A DNA stretch of 42,842 bases from an uncultured Blautia sp. (lineage in GTDB: Bacteria; Bacillota; Clostridia; Lachnospirales; Lachnospiraceae): assembly GCA_934394545.1 (NCBI GenBank), contig CAKRRG010000019.1, forward strand, positions 1-42,842. The letters run 5' to 3'. A model generated the notes under the pieces. It was not told the DNA's origin. It did not search any database and saw nothing but the letters and a program-made list of their open reading frames with translations. The position numbers and the translations under genes are program-made. The stretch's first letter is position 1; each line of letters begins with the position of its first letter. Below are positions 6,507 through 14,209 of the stretch, one piece after another.

Positions 6507-7514
6507 TTATCCTTCCCTCAAAACCTCTCTGACATAGTCTCCAAGTTCGCTCCACAAAAGTCCCTCTATGTAATTCTCCGGAGCAACATTTCCACCATGA
6601 AACGGAGGACGTACTTTAACCGTTTTGGTAAGGATCTGGGGATAATCCCAGATTCTTACCAGATTTTCAAACTGAGCCACTTTTGATACAGATACTGTAT
6701 CCGACATAACAGGCATATATATCCGCCGACACATATCCAGCATCTGAAAAGTTCCCTCAACAGCCCCTCCCATATCCAGAATTACAATTTCATAATTACT
6801 GTGGATCACAATCTCCTGTATCAGTCTTTCCCAGTCTTCCCACGCAGTTCCACGGATATCCTCTGGCGTACGTACCGGCGGAACATAATCCAGATTATTA
6901 ACAGTCTGTATCATGCCATTCATCTTATGAATCAGATTTCCGTTCTCCTGCCTTACAAAATAAAGAAGATCACTTAAATTCTGCGCAAAGCCTTTTCCCA
7001 TCATTTCCTCAAATCCCGAATATTCTTCCAGGTTTAGATACAAAACAGCCCTATCTTTTGCCAGTATCTGTCCTAAAGTAAGTGCAAAAGAAGTTTTCAG
7101 GCAGCGTCCCAAGGGTGAATAAACCGCATATATTTCTGTAGTCTTCTTCAGTATCGGAAAAGCTGCCGGTGCCACAGCCTTCTCAACTCCATAGCAAGCC
7201 ATCACCTCCCGCACCACATCTGAGGAAGCCTGATATTTGTATACACTTGGATAGCGGTCAAGTTCAGGAGGGTGCACGCCCTCCGAAAGTATAACAATTT
7301 TACCAATTTCCAATTCCTGTACCTGACGGCACATAGCCTTCTGGGAAATCAACAGCAACTCAATGTGATTCATTTTCCCATAAGTGATCAGACTTTCCAC
7401 ATTTGTAAATGCCTGAATCTCGAATGGAATATTTTTCTTCTGATTCAAATAATCCATAAAATTCAGGGCATAATCCACCTCAAGGTCACAGACTGCAAAA
7501 ATATTCTTATTCAA
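6507..7514 (-). CDS. tadZ: TadZ/CpaE-like pilus localisation protein
   Basis: This 335-residue protein has an N-terminal receiver-like domain (about 1-110, with IELLLISQKA and IGKIVILSEG) and a C-terminal MinD/ParA-like domain from about 125. The Walker A region reads YSPLGRCLKTSFAL, where the usual K-G-G-x-G-K-T is altered but the final Lys-Thr remains, so nucleotide hydrolysis may be weak. A Walker B-like YEIVILDMGG follows. TadZ proteins place the Tad apparatus at the cell pole. The start is TTG at 7514, chosen because it overlaps the tadV stop (TTGA) and has GGAGGTG upstream. It is part of a tadV-tadZ-tadA' operon whose downstream part is missing, so its partners are probably gone. Confidence 0.8.
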   Translation of the reverse strand: MNKNIFAVCDLEVDYALNFMDYLNQKKNIPFEIQAFTNVESLITYGKMNHIELLLISQKAMCRQVQELEIGKIVILSEGVHPPELDRYPSVYKYQASSDVVREVMACYGVEKAVAPAAFPILKKTTEIYAVYSPLGRCLKTSFALTLGQILAKDRAVLYLNLEEYSGFEEMMGKGFAQNLSDLLYFVRQENGNLIHKMNGMIQTVNNLDYVPPVRTPEDIRGTAWEDWERLIQEIVIHSNYEIVILDMGGAVEGTFQMLDMCRRIYMPVMSDTVSVSKVAQFENLVRIWDYPQILTKTVKVRPPFHGGNVAPENYIEGLLWSELGDYVREVLREG

Positions 7515-8134
7515 TAGACACCTCCTGCATAAAGCAATGCACTTAAAAATATTGGGACTGTGAAATGAAAGTTTTCCAGCGGCATACCGCTTTTACCATA
7601 AGGTTCTCTTTTTCCTGTTTTAGAATAAGCACGAATGTAACGAAATAAATAAAGAAATCTCTGGCAGACAATGCCATTTGAAACCATAAGCGCTGCAGCT
7701 ATAACAGCTCCAATCAGAAAGGAATAGGAAATGCATTTTAGAATTTTTACCGGTCCAAGTATACTGCCAATTGCACACAAAAGTTTAATATCTCCAGCTC
7801 CCAGCATTCTGAATGCAAACATTACTCCCAGAATCAATGCAGGAAGCAGCAACCCACTTACCCAACAGACCAGAACACCCACATCCATTTCCCATAGCCT
7901 TGTAAACAAACTGACCAGGACACAAAACAATAGCCAGCCATTGTCTACCTTCGTCCTCTGAACATCCATCAGGACGGCACAGCCTGCCACAATAGCAGGA
8001 AATATTCTGTAAAAAACCATAGACGGATTCATCCCTTCTTTTATTATAGCGGTTACTCCTAACAGGGGATATCCTAAGTATTTTGACGCAAAAACAGCTT
8101 GTATCTTATCTTTCGTAGAATAGGGAATAGTCAA
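7511..8134 (-). CDS. tadV: TadV/CpaA prepilin peptidase (A24 family)
   Basis: This 207-residue polytopic membrane aspartic peptidase would cleave the leader of Flp-type prepilins at the inner face of the membrane. The second catalytic site is the family hallmark G-x-G-D in MLGAGDIKLLCAIGS. The first Asp is in VLMDVQRTKVDN. About five to six hydrophobic segments are visible. The listed start is a TTG at 8134 and is uncertain; ATG starts at MNPSMVFY are possible but lack clear ribosome sites. It is the first gene of the truncated Tad operon. No flp pilin or tadB/tadC is present in the window, so its substrate must be elsewhere or lost. Confidence 0.8.
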   Translation of the reverse strand: MTIPYSTKDKIQAVFASKYLGYPLLGVTAIIKEGMNPSMVFYRIFPAIVAGCAVLMDVQRTKVDNGWLLFCVLVSLFTRLWEMDVGVLVCWVSGLLLPALILGVMFAFRMLGAGDIKLLCAIGSILGPVKILKCISYSFLIGAVIAAALMVSNGIVCQRFLYLFRYIRAYSKTGKREPYGKSGMPLENFHFTVPIFLSALLYAGGVY

Positions 8135-8286
8135 TCCGAAAGGATGACCTTCGATACCAGATGACTTCTGGTGAATCTTATTATAGGTGTTTCGTTTCTA
8201 TTTGTCCAGTCTTTTTTTTACAAATTTTATAAAAAAACTATAAACTGCTTCACCAATAGAGTATAATATTCACAGGAGGTGAAATT

Positions 8287-8907
8287 ATGACAATATTGAC
8301 ATGTTTAGGTGACAGCATTACAGACTGTTATCATTGTTTTTCTGACGATTTTCTCGGTAATGGCTATGTAAAAATGCTATCAGAGCGTTTTTGTTCAGAA
8401 GGAATAGACTGTTATGTACGCAATCAGGGCATAGATGGATTCACCGTAGGCAGACTTCTTCAGAAAACACAGAGAGATGCAGATTTATCTGGTAATATTA
8501 TAACGATTTTGATAGGAATCAACGACATTGGAATGATGTTAAATACACATAGAACAGAGAAACAGCAGAATATGATGCAACAGTCTTTTCAATCACAATA
8601 TGCAGAACTCTTAACAATATTAACAAAACATACCTCAAAAATTATTTTAATGGAACCTTTTCTTTTTCCATGGCCTGCATTTTATCATACCTGGCTTCCT
8701 TTTCGCCAGGACATGGCAAACAACATTCAGACGCTGGCAAAGGAGTTTCGGCTGCCTTATCTTACACTCCACCAGGAATTGAATGAAGAGGCACGCAAAT
8801 ATGGATATTCTTCAATTACAACAGACGGTATTCATCTCACCTGTCAGGGGCAAAAATTTCTTGCAGACAGATTATATCCCCTCTTGTTATCTTTTGGTAT
8901 ATCCTAA
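8287..8907 (+). CDS. SGNH/GDSL-type lipase or esterase
   Basis: This 206-residue SGNH hydrolase shows the GDSIT block (nucleophile Ser10), a Gly block around NQGIDGF, the GIND block (N79), and the C-terminal D-x-x-H pair in DGIHLT (D180, H183). All four family blocks are present, so it should be active. The substrate may be an acyl or acetyl ester of a lipid or sugar and cannot be told from sequence. No signal peptide is seen, which suggests a cytoplasmic enzyme. Start 8287 has a strong AGGAGGTG site (8274-8281). It is transcribed divergently from the Tad locus. Confidence 0.85.
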   Translation: MTILTCLGDSITDCYHCFSDDFLGNGYVKMLSERFCSEGIDCYVRNQGIDGFTVGRLLQKTQRDADLSGNIITILIGINDIGMMLNTHRTEKQQNMMQQSFQSQYAELLTILTKHTSKIILMEPFLFPWPAFYHTWLPFRQDMANNIQTLAKEFRLPYLTLHQELNEEARKYGYSSITTDGIHLTCQGQKFLADRLYPLLLSFGIS

Positions 8908-8985
8908 GCCTTCTATTTTTGCTTGCATTGCCAGATTCAATTATGTATAATTACCGTAAAATTTAATGCCAAAGAAGGTTTATTC

Positions 8986-9732
8986 ATGGATAAGATCATT
9001 AAAGAAATTGAAGATATGTCACTAAACGCATGGCCATCTCATAAAATGGAGCTTTACGATGGATGGATTCTCCGTTTTTCTTATTTTTATACGCATAGAA
9101 CTAACAGCGTAGAGCAATTCGGAACCTCTACCCTTTCCTGGCGAGAAAAGGTTTCTTTCTGCGAAGCAGAATATGCCCGTCTTGGCAGTCCGGCTATTTT
9201 TAAAATCAGCCCCCTGGTTTCTCCTGATTTTGATTACCTTTTGGAAAATCGTGGCTACGAAATTCAGCACACCACCAATGTTATGGCCGCTTCCCTGGAT
9301 GGTACTGATTTATCTGCCCCCTGCAATCTGGTCACTCTCACAGACGATATCCCTGACATCTGGATTAAAAGTCTTTTTGACCTAAAAGGAACTGTGAATC
9401 CGGTACACAGAGCAGTGGTACCGTCTATGTATCATGCTATTGTAAAAGATACCGTGTGTGCCTCAATCTGGGACAACGGAAAAATCATAGCCACCGGTCT
9501 TGGAATCCTGGATCGTAATTATATTGGTTTGTACGCCATTCATGTCCACGATGACTTCCGTCACAATGGATACGCCCGCCAAATCTGCACTGCACTTCTG
9601 AAAGAAGGAAAAAAGAAAGGGGCAACAAAAGTTTATCTCCAGGTAGTAGAAGGTAATACGCCAGCCCGTACGCTCTATGAATCCTTGGGACTTCATTATC
9701 TATATACCTATTGGTTCCGAGTTCAGGCATAA
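8986..9732 (+). CDS. GNAT-family N-acetyltransferase
   Basis: This 248-residue protein has its GNAT domain in the C-terminal half. Visible are the beta4/alpha3 region IHVHDDFRHNGYARQICTAL with the acetyl-CoA loop (R-x-x-G-Y/x-A) and the late motif VVEGNTPARTLYESLGL. The N-terminal 120 residues (AWPSHKMELYDGWILRFS) are typical of a two-lobed GNAT subtype. Substrate unknown. The start is set at 8986 because AAAGAAGG sits 8 bases upstream; the frame extends to 8923 without a site. It is followed by a strong bidirectional terminator and is convergent with folT. Confidence 0.88.
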   Translation: MDKIIKEIEDMSLNAWPSHKMELYDGWILRFSYFYTHRTNSVEQFGTSTLSWREKVSFCEAEYARLGSPAIFKISPLVSPDFDYLLENRGYEIQHTTNVMAASLDGTDLSAPCNLVTLTDDIPDIWIKSLFDLKGTVNPVHRAVVPSMYHAIVKDTVCASIWDNGKIIATGLGILDRNYIGLYAIHVHDDFRHNGYARQICTALLKEGKKKGATKVYLQVVEGNTPARTLYESLGLHYLYTYWFRVQA

Positions 9733-9739
9733 AAACAAA

Positions 9740-9789
9740 AGACTATGATCAGTTTGTCATAGTCTCAAACTGATCACAGTCTCTTTTAT
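9740..9789. terminator. Bidirectional terminator between GNAT gene and folT
   Basis: A 17-bp near-perfect stem pairs AGACTATGATCAGTTTG (9740-9756) with CAAACTGATCACAGTCT (9766-9782). T-rich tracts follow on both strands. It separates convergent genes. Confidence 0.85.
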
Positions 9790-9836
9790 TGGGGAATCTT
9801 ATTTTTTAACCAAAGCTTGACTACGTAAAATGGTTT

Positions 9837-10397
9837 TTATACCGTCTTCTTCTCAAGCTTCGCTGGTCTGATATTGCCAACAACCATACTTGTAAGTGGA
9901 CTGAAATAAAGAATGCTTGTAAGCACACAGTAAATTGGAGTCATAATTGCAAACTGCACAAGACGTCCCGGCATAATTGCATAGAAATTCGCTCCAATCA
10001 TTACCAGTCCTGCTGTTGTCAGCCCGAGAGTTCCAACCACTCCGGCAATTACAATTGCCGCACACATAATCCCTGTTTTTACCTTTCTGCTCTTTTCAGT
10101 CATAAGCTTACCTGCAACTCCTGCAACCACACCCCAAGTTATTGCAGATAACGTAATCAAGGGATTAATCCCATAACCTTTCATAAAGCAACCGATAATA
10201 TCAGCAATTGCACCTTCCATACCACCAGCTACAGGTCCCATCCAAAGACCTGCCAACACAGTAGCAATAGTTCCAAGTGTAATACGATATACACCAAGAT
10301 CGATTACCAGCACTCGTGACAATACAAGCTGGATTGCAACCAAAAGCGCCAGGAATACAAGTGTCTTAACACTCCATGTCTGTTTGTTTTTATGCAT
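9837..10397 (-). CDS. folT: Folate-type ECF transporter S component
   Basis: This 186-residue membrane protein has about six hydrophobic segments and is an S (substrate-binding) component of energy-coupling factor vitamin importers. It has the conserved N-terminal helix TLVFLALLVAIQLVLSRVL and the block GTIATVLAGLWMGPVAGGM, followed by ADIIGCF, as in FolT-like S components. The folate assignment is supported by the tetrahydrofolate riboswitch directly upstream. The shared energising module (EcfA, EcfA', EcfT) is not in the window, as is usual for group II systems. Start 10397 has GGAGGTG at 10406-10412. Confidence 0.88.
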   Translation of the reverse strand: MHKNKQTWSVKTLVFLALLVAIQLVLSRVLVIDLGVYRITLGTIATVLAGLWMGPVAGGMEGAIADIIGCFMKGYGINPLITLSAITWGVVAGVAGKLMTEKSRKVKTGIMCAAIVIAGVVGTLGLTTAGLVMIGANFYAIMPGRLVQFAIMTPIYCVLTSILYFSPLTSMVVGNIRPAKLEKKTV

Positions 10398-10481
10398 AAT
10401 AAAAACACCTCCATAATGATTAAAATAACAGAGTAGTTACCATAAATAATAATCCCTCCACATTATGAGATGTTCTCATAT

Positions 10482-10579
10482 GTAGCAACGGGTGCGGAAA
10501 ATATATCGTAAGCAATCTAACTGCTTTTCGTTTCACGGCGACTCCCCAGCCAATGAACACTTAACGCATAAATTCCTAC
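10482..10579 (-). promoter_or_regulatory. Tetrahydrofolate (THF) riboswitch upstream of folT
   Basis: On the minus strand a closing stem GTAGG (10579-10575) and GCTAC (10486-10482) encloses the signature GCGTTAAGTGT, then GGGGAGTCGCC, ACGAAAAGC and CCGCACCCG. These are the conserved joining regions of the THF riboswitch class, which in Clostridia typically controls folT. A small hairpin (ATGAGA/TCTCAT) and purine-rich tracts lie between the aptamer and the folT ribosome site, so control could act on translation. The aptamer match is by eye, not by covariance model. Confidence 0.85.
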
Positions 10580-10602
10580 TTCGCTATTATTTATTTAACA
10601 CG

Positions 10603-10630
10603 ATTATAGCACAAAATATAGAAATTTCAA
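10603..10630 (-). promoter_or_regulatory. Sigma-A-type promoter of the folT transcript
   Basis: On the minus strand, -35 TTGAAA (10630-10625) and -10 TATAAT (10608-10603) are separated by 16 bases. They lie about 25 bases upstream of the riboswitch aptamer. Confidence 0.75.
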
Positions 10631-10768
10631 TATGTATTTGTTATAATATTCACATTGAAGATACTAACAGATATTGCTCATAGATAGTGTATACTCCTCA
10701 GTTTTTCGCATATTCTAAATATATCCTGGAGATATCCAGAGAAAATATTCAAAAAGGAGCTGCTATTT

Positions 10769-10993
10769 ATGAGTAAAGAATCGTCTCGGAGCTATTCCGG
10801 AAACAGGCATCCCAATCTTCAAAATCCCTATAATATATTTTATGATAATTACCTAAATACCAACGCAACTACAGAATGTACAGGACTAGGCTACCGTATG
10901 TCTGATAACCTGGAGGAATGGGATGCATACCGACAGGTTTTCGATTTTCTCCCTGTACCCTTTCTGGATTCGGAGGATATGAAACAAAAATGA
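10769..10993 (+). CDS. Small hypothetical protein coupled to the lipoprotein gene
   Basis: This 74-residue, hydrophilic protein has no signal peptide or membrane segment. It is rich in Asn, Tyr and Ser (PNLQNPYNIFYDNYLNTNAT) and ends with a charged tail. An AAAAAGGAG site precedes the ATG at 10769. The last bases overlap the start of the lipoprotein gene (ATGA at 10990-10993), which indicates translational coupling. I do not recognise the family. Confidence 0.65.
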   Translation: MSKESSRSYSGNRHPNLQNPYNIFYDNYLNTNATTECTGLGYRMSDNLEEWDAYRQVFDFLPVPFLDSEDMKQK

Positions 10994-12144
10994 AGAAACT
11001 TACACCGCTATTTATCAGTTCCTGCCTTCTTTTCTCTCTGTCCGGATGTACTGCCGGTGATATCCTTACCAGCTACACGGACTCTAAGACAGATAGCCAC
11101 GAAGCACAGGAAACTTCTGAAACACCTAAACAACGTGTTTATATGGATGAAATAAAAGGTACTCTTCAAGATTTTACCGGAATCACTCTCACAATGGAAA
11201 GTCAGGAGAAGACCTATATTTTTGATCTGTCTCAGGCTACATTAGAATGTGAAGACGGTATGATCACAGGGGATGAAATCAGTGTCATCTATGAGGGGCA
11301 GCTTGCCAGCGACGATACCAGCACTGTCAAAGCACTGAAAGTAGTGGATGACTTCCACAAGAAAAATCAGCTGGAAACGCGTAAAGCTTATGGTGAAGTT
11401 CAAAGTCTCACCCCCAACACAATTACCATCAAAAATAAAAAGGGCAAAACAGCCACCTATCCAATAACCGGAACTGAACAATATTATCAGAACGGTATCC
11501 ACACCGGAACATGGGTATACATTTATTTTAAAGGAAAATTCACCTCCAATTCAGACCAGGCAGGTACAACCCTTAACGCCAGCCATCTGAAAGTGCTCAG
11601 CATCTCCGATATTGATCCACTTACATTGCCGGAACCAACTCCTTCTCCTGAGCCTGGCCAGGAATCTGAAGATACAGCTTCCAAAGAGCAGAAGCTCCAC
11701 GCAGCTATTCAGAATCTTTCTACTAATGTCCTAACGGTTCTGCCCTCTGGGGAAAGTTCCTCCATAAATGTGGATATTTCACAAATCCCGTCCTATTTTA
11801 AAGGCGGAACAGCTCCAGGCTCCTACGTAACTCTCACTTACAATGGACAGTCTCAGGAAAATACACTGAATGGAGTCACTGTTACAGCAGTCACAGGAGA
11901 TGATCCTAACTCACTTGGCAGACGCAATCTCTCTTATACAGTCAGTGGTACAGTCATCGGCCATACTGCAAATACTGTAACACTCCAGACCAGTGATGGT
12001 GCAACTATAACCTGTTTTACAGAAGGAGCAAGAGACACTTCTACCAGCAATCTGGAAGCGGGATCCAATATCTGCATCACCTTTGACCCTGCCAAGTCAA
12101 GGGAATCCAATATCTATACGGCAATTAACATTCAGGACGCCTAA
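10990..12144 (+). CDS. Lipoprotein with four similar beta-rich domains
   Basis: This 384-residue secreted lipoprotein begins MKKLTPLFISSCLLFSLSGC, a type II signal peptide whose lipobox is LSGC with Cys20. Start 10990 is chosen because the signal peptide begins there and it overlaps the preceding stop. Four segments of about 65-75 residues share the pattern 'G-x-(V/L)..(L/H)T.NT(I/V)T(I/L)....G....' then 'G..(V/I).(I/V).(Y/F).G' and a closing '(N/V).A..(V/I)'. Examples are VQSLTPNTITIKNKKGKTAT and VIGHTANTVTLQTSDGATIT. A Pro/Glu-rich linker (PEPTPSPEPG) separates domains two and three. The pattern recalls DUF5666-like small beta barrels, but function is unknown. The 3' end overlaps the convergent amidohydrolase gene by 20 bases. 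Confidence 0.8.
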   Translation: MKKLTPLFISSCLLFSLSGCTAGDILTSYTDSKTDSHEAQETSETPKQRVYMDEIKGTLQDFTGITLTMESQEKTYIFDLSQATLECEDGMITGDEISVIYEGQLASDDTSTVKALKVVDDFHKKNQLETRKAYGEVQSLTPNTITIKNKKGKTATYPITGTEQYYQNGIHTGTWVYIYFKGKFTSNSDQAGTTLNASHLKVLSISDIDPLTLPEPTPSPEPGQESEDTASKEQKLHAAIQNLSTNVLTVLPSGESSSINVDISQIPSYFKGGTAPGSYVTLTYNGQSQENTLNGVTVTAVTGDDPNSLGRRNLSYTVSGTVIGHTANTVTLQTSDGATITCFTEGARDTSTSNLEAGSNICITFDPAKSRESNIYTAINIQDA

Positions 12145-13006
12145 AGGTGTCCTGAATTCTTTTTTCTCCATCTGCAAGCCAAGCGTATACAGGTTCCGAT
12201 TGTCCAAGGATCTCTGAAAATGCATTATATTCATCCAATATTCCTTTCCCATGAGGAACCATATATGCACCGGCATCACTTCCAAGGGCAACCTTTGCCT
12301 TATATTTCCACGCAAGACGCAGATTCTCCTCGGCAAGCTCTATAATAGGTGCAATAACCTCTTCCTCATATCTTCCACAGCCTCTGAGATTTCGAACCGT
12401 CACAAGAGTTGGTACCCAGACTGTATCACTGTCTGCCAGTCTCTTAATCGTTTCTTCGTCAATATAATTCCCATGTTCTACAGAATCCACACCAGCCTCC
12501 AGAGCTGCCTGCACACCGTAAGCACCGTTTGTATGACTCATGACTGCTAAGCCTTCTTCATGCGCAATATGCACCATCTCCATAACTTCCCGCTTATCAA
12601 GCGGTATCCCGGTAACCTGTCCGTGATTGTTAAAATCCAAAAGGCCGGTAGTCATGATCTTAATAAAATCAGCACCTTTCTTCTTGGCTTCTTTTACCAA
12701 TGCATAATACTCCTGTATATTTGAGAATCCTTTCCCCACAATAGAACCATAATGGCCATTTTTATGAATAGCAAAAACAGGAGTCCGATAATCAATTCCA
12801 TATTCACCAGCCAGCTCCTTCGCCCGTCTGGATACTCCCAAAGCGTCTCCGCCATCTCTTACAAAAGTAATGTTCTGTTTCTGGTAGGCACTTAGATTTC
12901 TTCGTATTGCATTGTCATCTATATGCCCTTTATGAATGGCAATCGCCTCTTTGTAATTCAGGCCATTCATAAGAACATGCGCATGACATTCTCCTAACCT
13001 TTTCAT
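12125..13006 (-). CDS. Metal-dependent amidohydrolase family protein
   Basis: This 293-residue TIM-barrel hydrolase shows the full metal ligand set of the amidohydrolase superfamily: H-x-H in CHAHV (H8, H10), a Lys likely carboxylated (K116 in FIKIMTTG), H158 (MSHTNG), H178 (VEHGN) and D244 (GSDAG). It resembles imidazolonepropionase/prolidase-like members. The N-terminal beta-sandwich domain usual for the superfamily is missing, since the protein starts almost at the first metal motif. The chosen start is the last of three ATGs in a 13-bp repeat. It is the last gene of an operon with alaX, birA and a WYL regulator. Substrate unknown. Confidence 0.85.
   Translation of the reverse strand: MKRLGECHAHVLMNGLNYKEAIAIHKGHIDDNAIRRNLSAYQKQNITFVRDGGDALGVSRRAKELAGEYGIDYRTPVFAIHKNGHYGSIVGKGFSNIQEYYALVKEAKKKGADFIKIMTTGLLDFNNHGQVTGIPLDKREVMEMVHIAHEEGLAVMSHTNGAYGVQAALEAGVDSVEHGNYIDEETIKRLADSDTVWVPTLVTVRNLRGCGRYEEEVIAPIIELAEENLRLAWKYKAKVALGSDAGAYMVPHGKGILDEYNAFSEILGQSEPVYAWLADGEKRIQDTFRRPEC
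12131..12163 (+). terminator. Terminator of the lipoprotein gene, inside the convergent gene
   Basis: TTCAGGACGCCT (12131-12142) pairs with AGGTGTCCTGAA (12145-12156), one G-U pair, followed by TTCTTTTTT. The stop codon of the plus-strand gene lies in the hairpin. On the minus strand the same bases encode the C-terminus of the amidohydrolase. Confidence 0.8.
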
Positions 13007-13036
13007 TCTATTACCTCATTCTATTACCTCATTCTA
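13004..13036 (-). repeat. 13-bp tandem repeat reiterating ribosome site and start codon
   Basis: The plus-strand unit CATTCTATTACCT occurs twice (13004-13016, 13017-13029) plus a partial third copy to 13036. On the minus strand each copy supplies GAGGT and an ATG. The two upstream ATGs open only two-codon frames (Met-Arg-stop); the third begins the amidohydrolase. The first partial copy overlaps the stop of the upstream alaX-type gene. Confidence 0.85.
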
Positions 13037-14185
13037 TTTATCGAAAAAAGCTCGAATTTCTTTCTCTGAGGCCTGAACAGATCCTTGAACAAAAAATGGT
13101 TTTCCACCACCTCTTCCATTCAGTGCTGCATTCATATCCTTAGTGAACTGACGCAAATCTCCATCAATTTCTCCCATTGCATATTTATAACTTCCATCTG
13201 CATTTCTCGAAAACACAGCACAGCGCCCCTTGCAAACCTGTAAAATGGCATCCGTAAGCTTCTGCACACCTCCTGCCTCCATGCCTTCCTGAAATAAAAG
13301 AACATTCTCTTTATCGACCCATTTCGCAGCTTCTCCGGCAATAACTTCTTCCTCTAATGCGTGTACTCGTCCCTTTAGAGCAAAGTTCTCATCCTGAAGT
13401 CTTGTAACTGCAACTGCCGTCTTATCCGGTTTCGCGGAAAGCCTTACAGAAATCTGACGATTCTGCTCATTAACCATGTTCAGATAATCAAGCACACGCT
13501 TTCCAGACAACATTTCCATTCGGACACCTTCATGGAATTTCATTACAGAAAGTAGCTTCACCATTCCAATCTCTCCTGTACGGGTTACATGAGTGCCACA
13601 GCAAGCACAGGTATCGGCTCCTGGAAAACGCACAATGCGCACCCATCCTGAAAGTTCTTTCTTGCTTCTGTAATCCAGTTTCTTCAATTCCTCTTCCGTA
13701 GGATAAAAAATTTCAACAGCTTTGTTCTCCCAGATAATCTGATTTGTCTTCGCTTCTATCTCTGCCATCTGTTCTTCATCCAGCATTCCGCTGAAATCAA
13801 TGGTAATCACATCACTCCCCATATGAAAGCCTACATTATCATATCCGAAAATTTCATGAACAAGTCCACTTACAATATGCTCTCCGGAATGCTGCTGCAT
13901 AAGATCAAACCTTCTGTTCCAGTTGATCTGTCCCATAACCTCAGTTCCCACATCCAGAGGTCCATCTGTATAGTGAATCAGTTCTCCATTCTTTTCATGA
14001 ACCTCTTTTACTTTCGTATCCCCTAATACACCCGTGTCGCTTGGCTGACCACCGCCTTCCGGATAAAAAGCAGTCTGATCAAGAATTATTTCATAGCCTT
14101 TTTTACCTTCACGACAATCCAGAACCTTAGCTGTAAATTCCTTCTTATAAACATCTTCGTAATATAATTTCCTAGTTTCGTACAT
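13034..14185 (-). CDS. Alanyl-tRNA editing protein (AlaX-type with DHHA1 domain)
   Basis: This 383-residue trans-editing protein would hydrolyse mischarged Ser- or Gly-tRNA(Ala). The N-terminal region (FYPEGGGQPSDTG) matches the AlaRS editing domain. Zinc ligands are HSGEH (H99, H103) and CCGTH (Cys195 and His199). A helical linker (about 240-285) leads to a C-terminal DHHA1 domain with GRGGGKPFFVQGS. This is the long AlaX architecture. No catalytic AlaRS domain is present, so it is not a truncated AlaRS. AAGGAG precedes the ATG at 14185, and birA ends 24 bases upstream. Confidence 0.9.
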   Translation of the reverse strand: MYETRKLYYEDVYKKEFTAKVLDCREGKKGYEIILDQTAFYPEGGGQPSDTGVLGDTKVKEVHEKNGELIHYTDGPLDVGTEVMGQINWNRRFDLMQQHSGEHIVSGLVHEIFGYDNVGFHMGSDVITIDFSGMLDEEQMAEIEAKTNQIIWENKAVEIFYPTEEELKKLDYRSKKELSGWVRIVRFPGADTCACCGTHVTRTGEIGMVKLLSVMKFHEGVRMEMLSGKRVLDYLNMVNEQNRQISVRLSAKPDKTAVAVTRLQDENFALKGRVHALEEEVIAGEAAKWVDKENVLLFQEGMEAGGVQKLTDAILQVCKGRCAVFSRNADGSYKYAMGEIDGDLRQFTKDMNAALNGRGGGKPFFVQGSVQASEKEIRAFFDK

Positions 14186-14209
14186 ATATGCTCCTTCTTC
14201 CGTTTACAT

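Noticed and set aside
8262..8267. TATAAT before the SGNH hydrolase gene
   Set aside because: It lies only 6 bases before the AGGAGG site, so transcription would start within the ribosome site. No spaced -35 was found.
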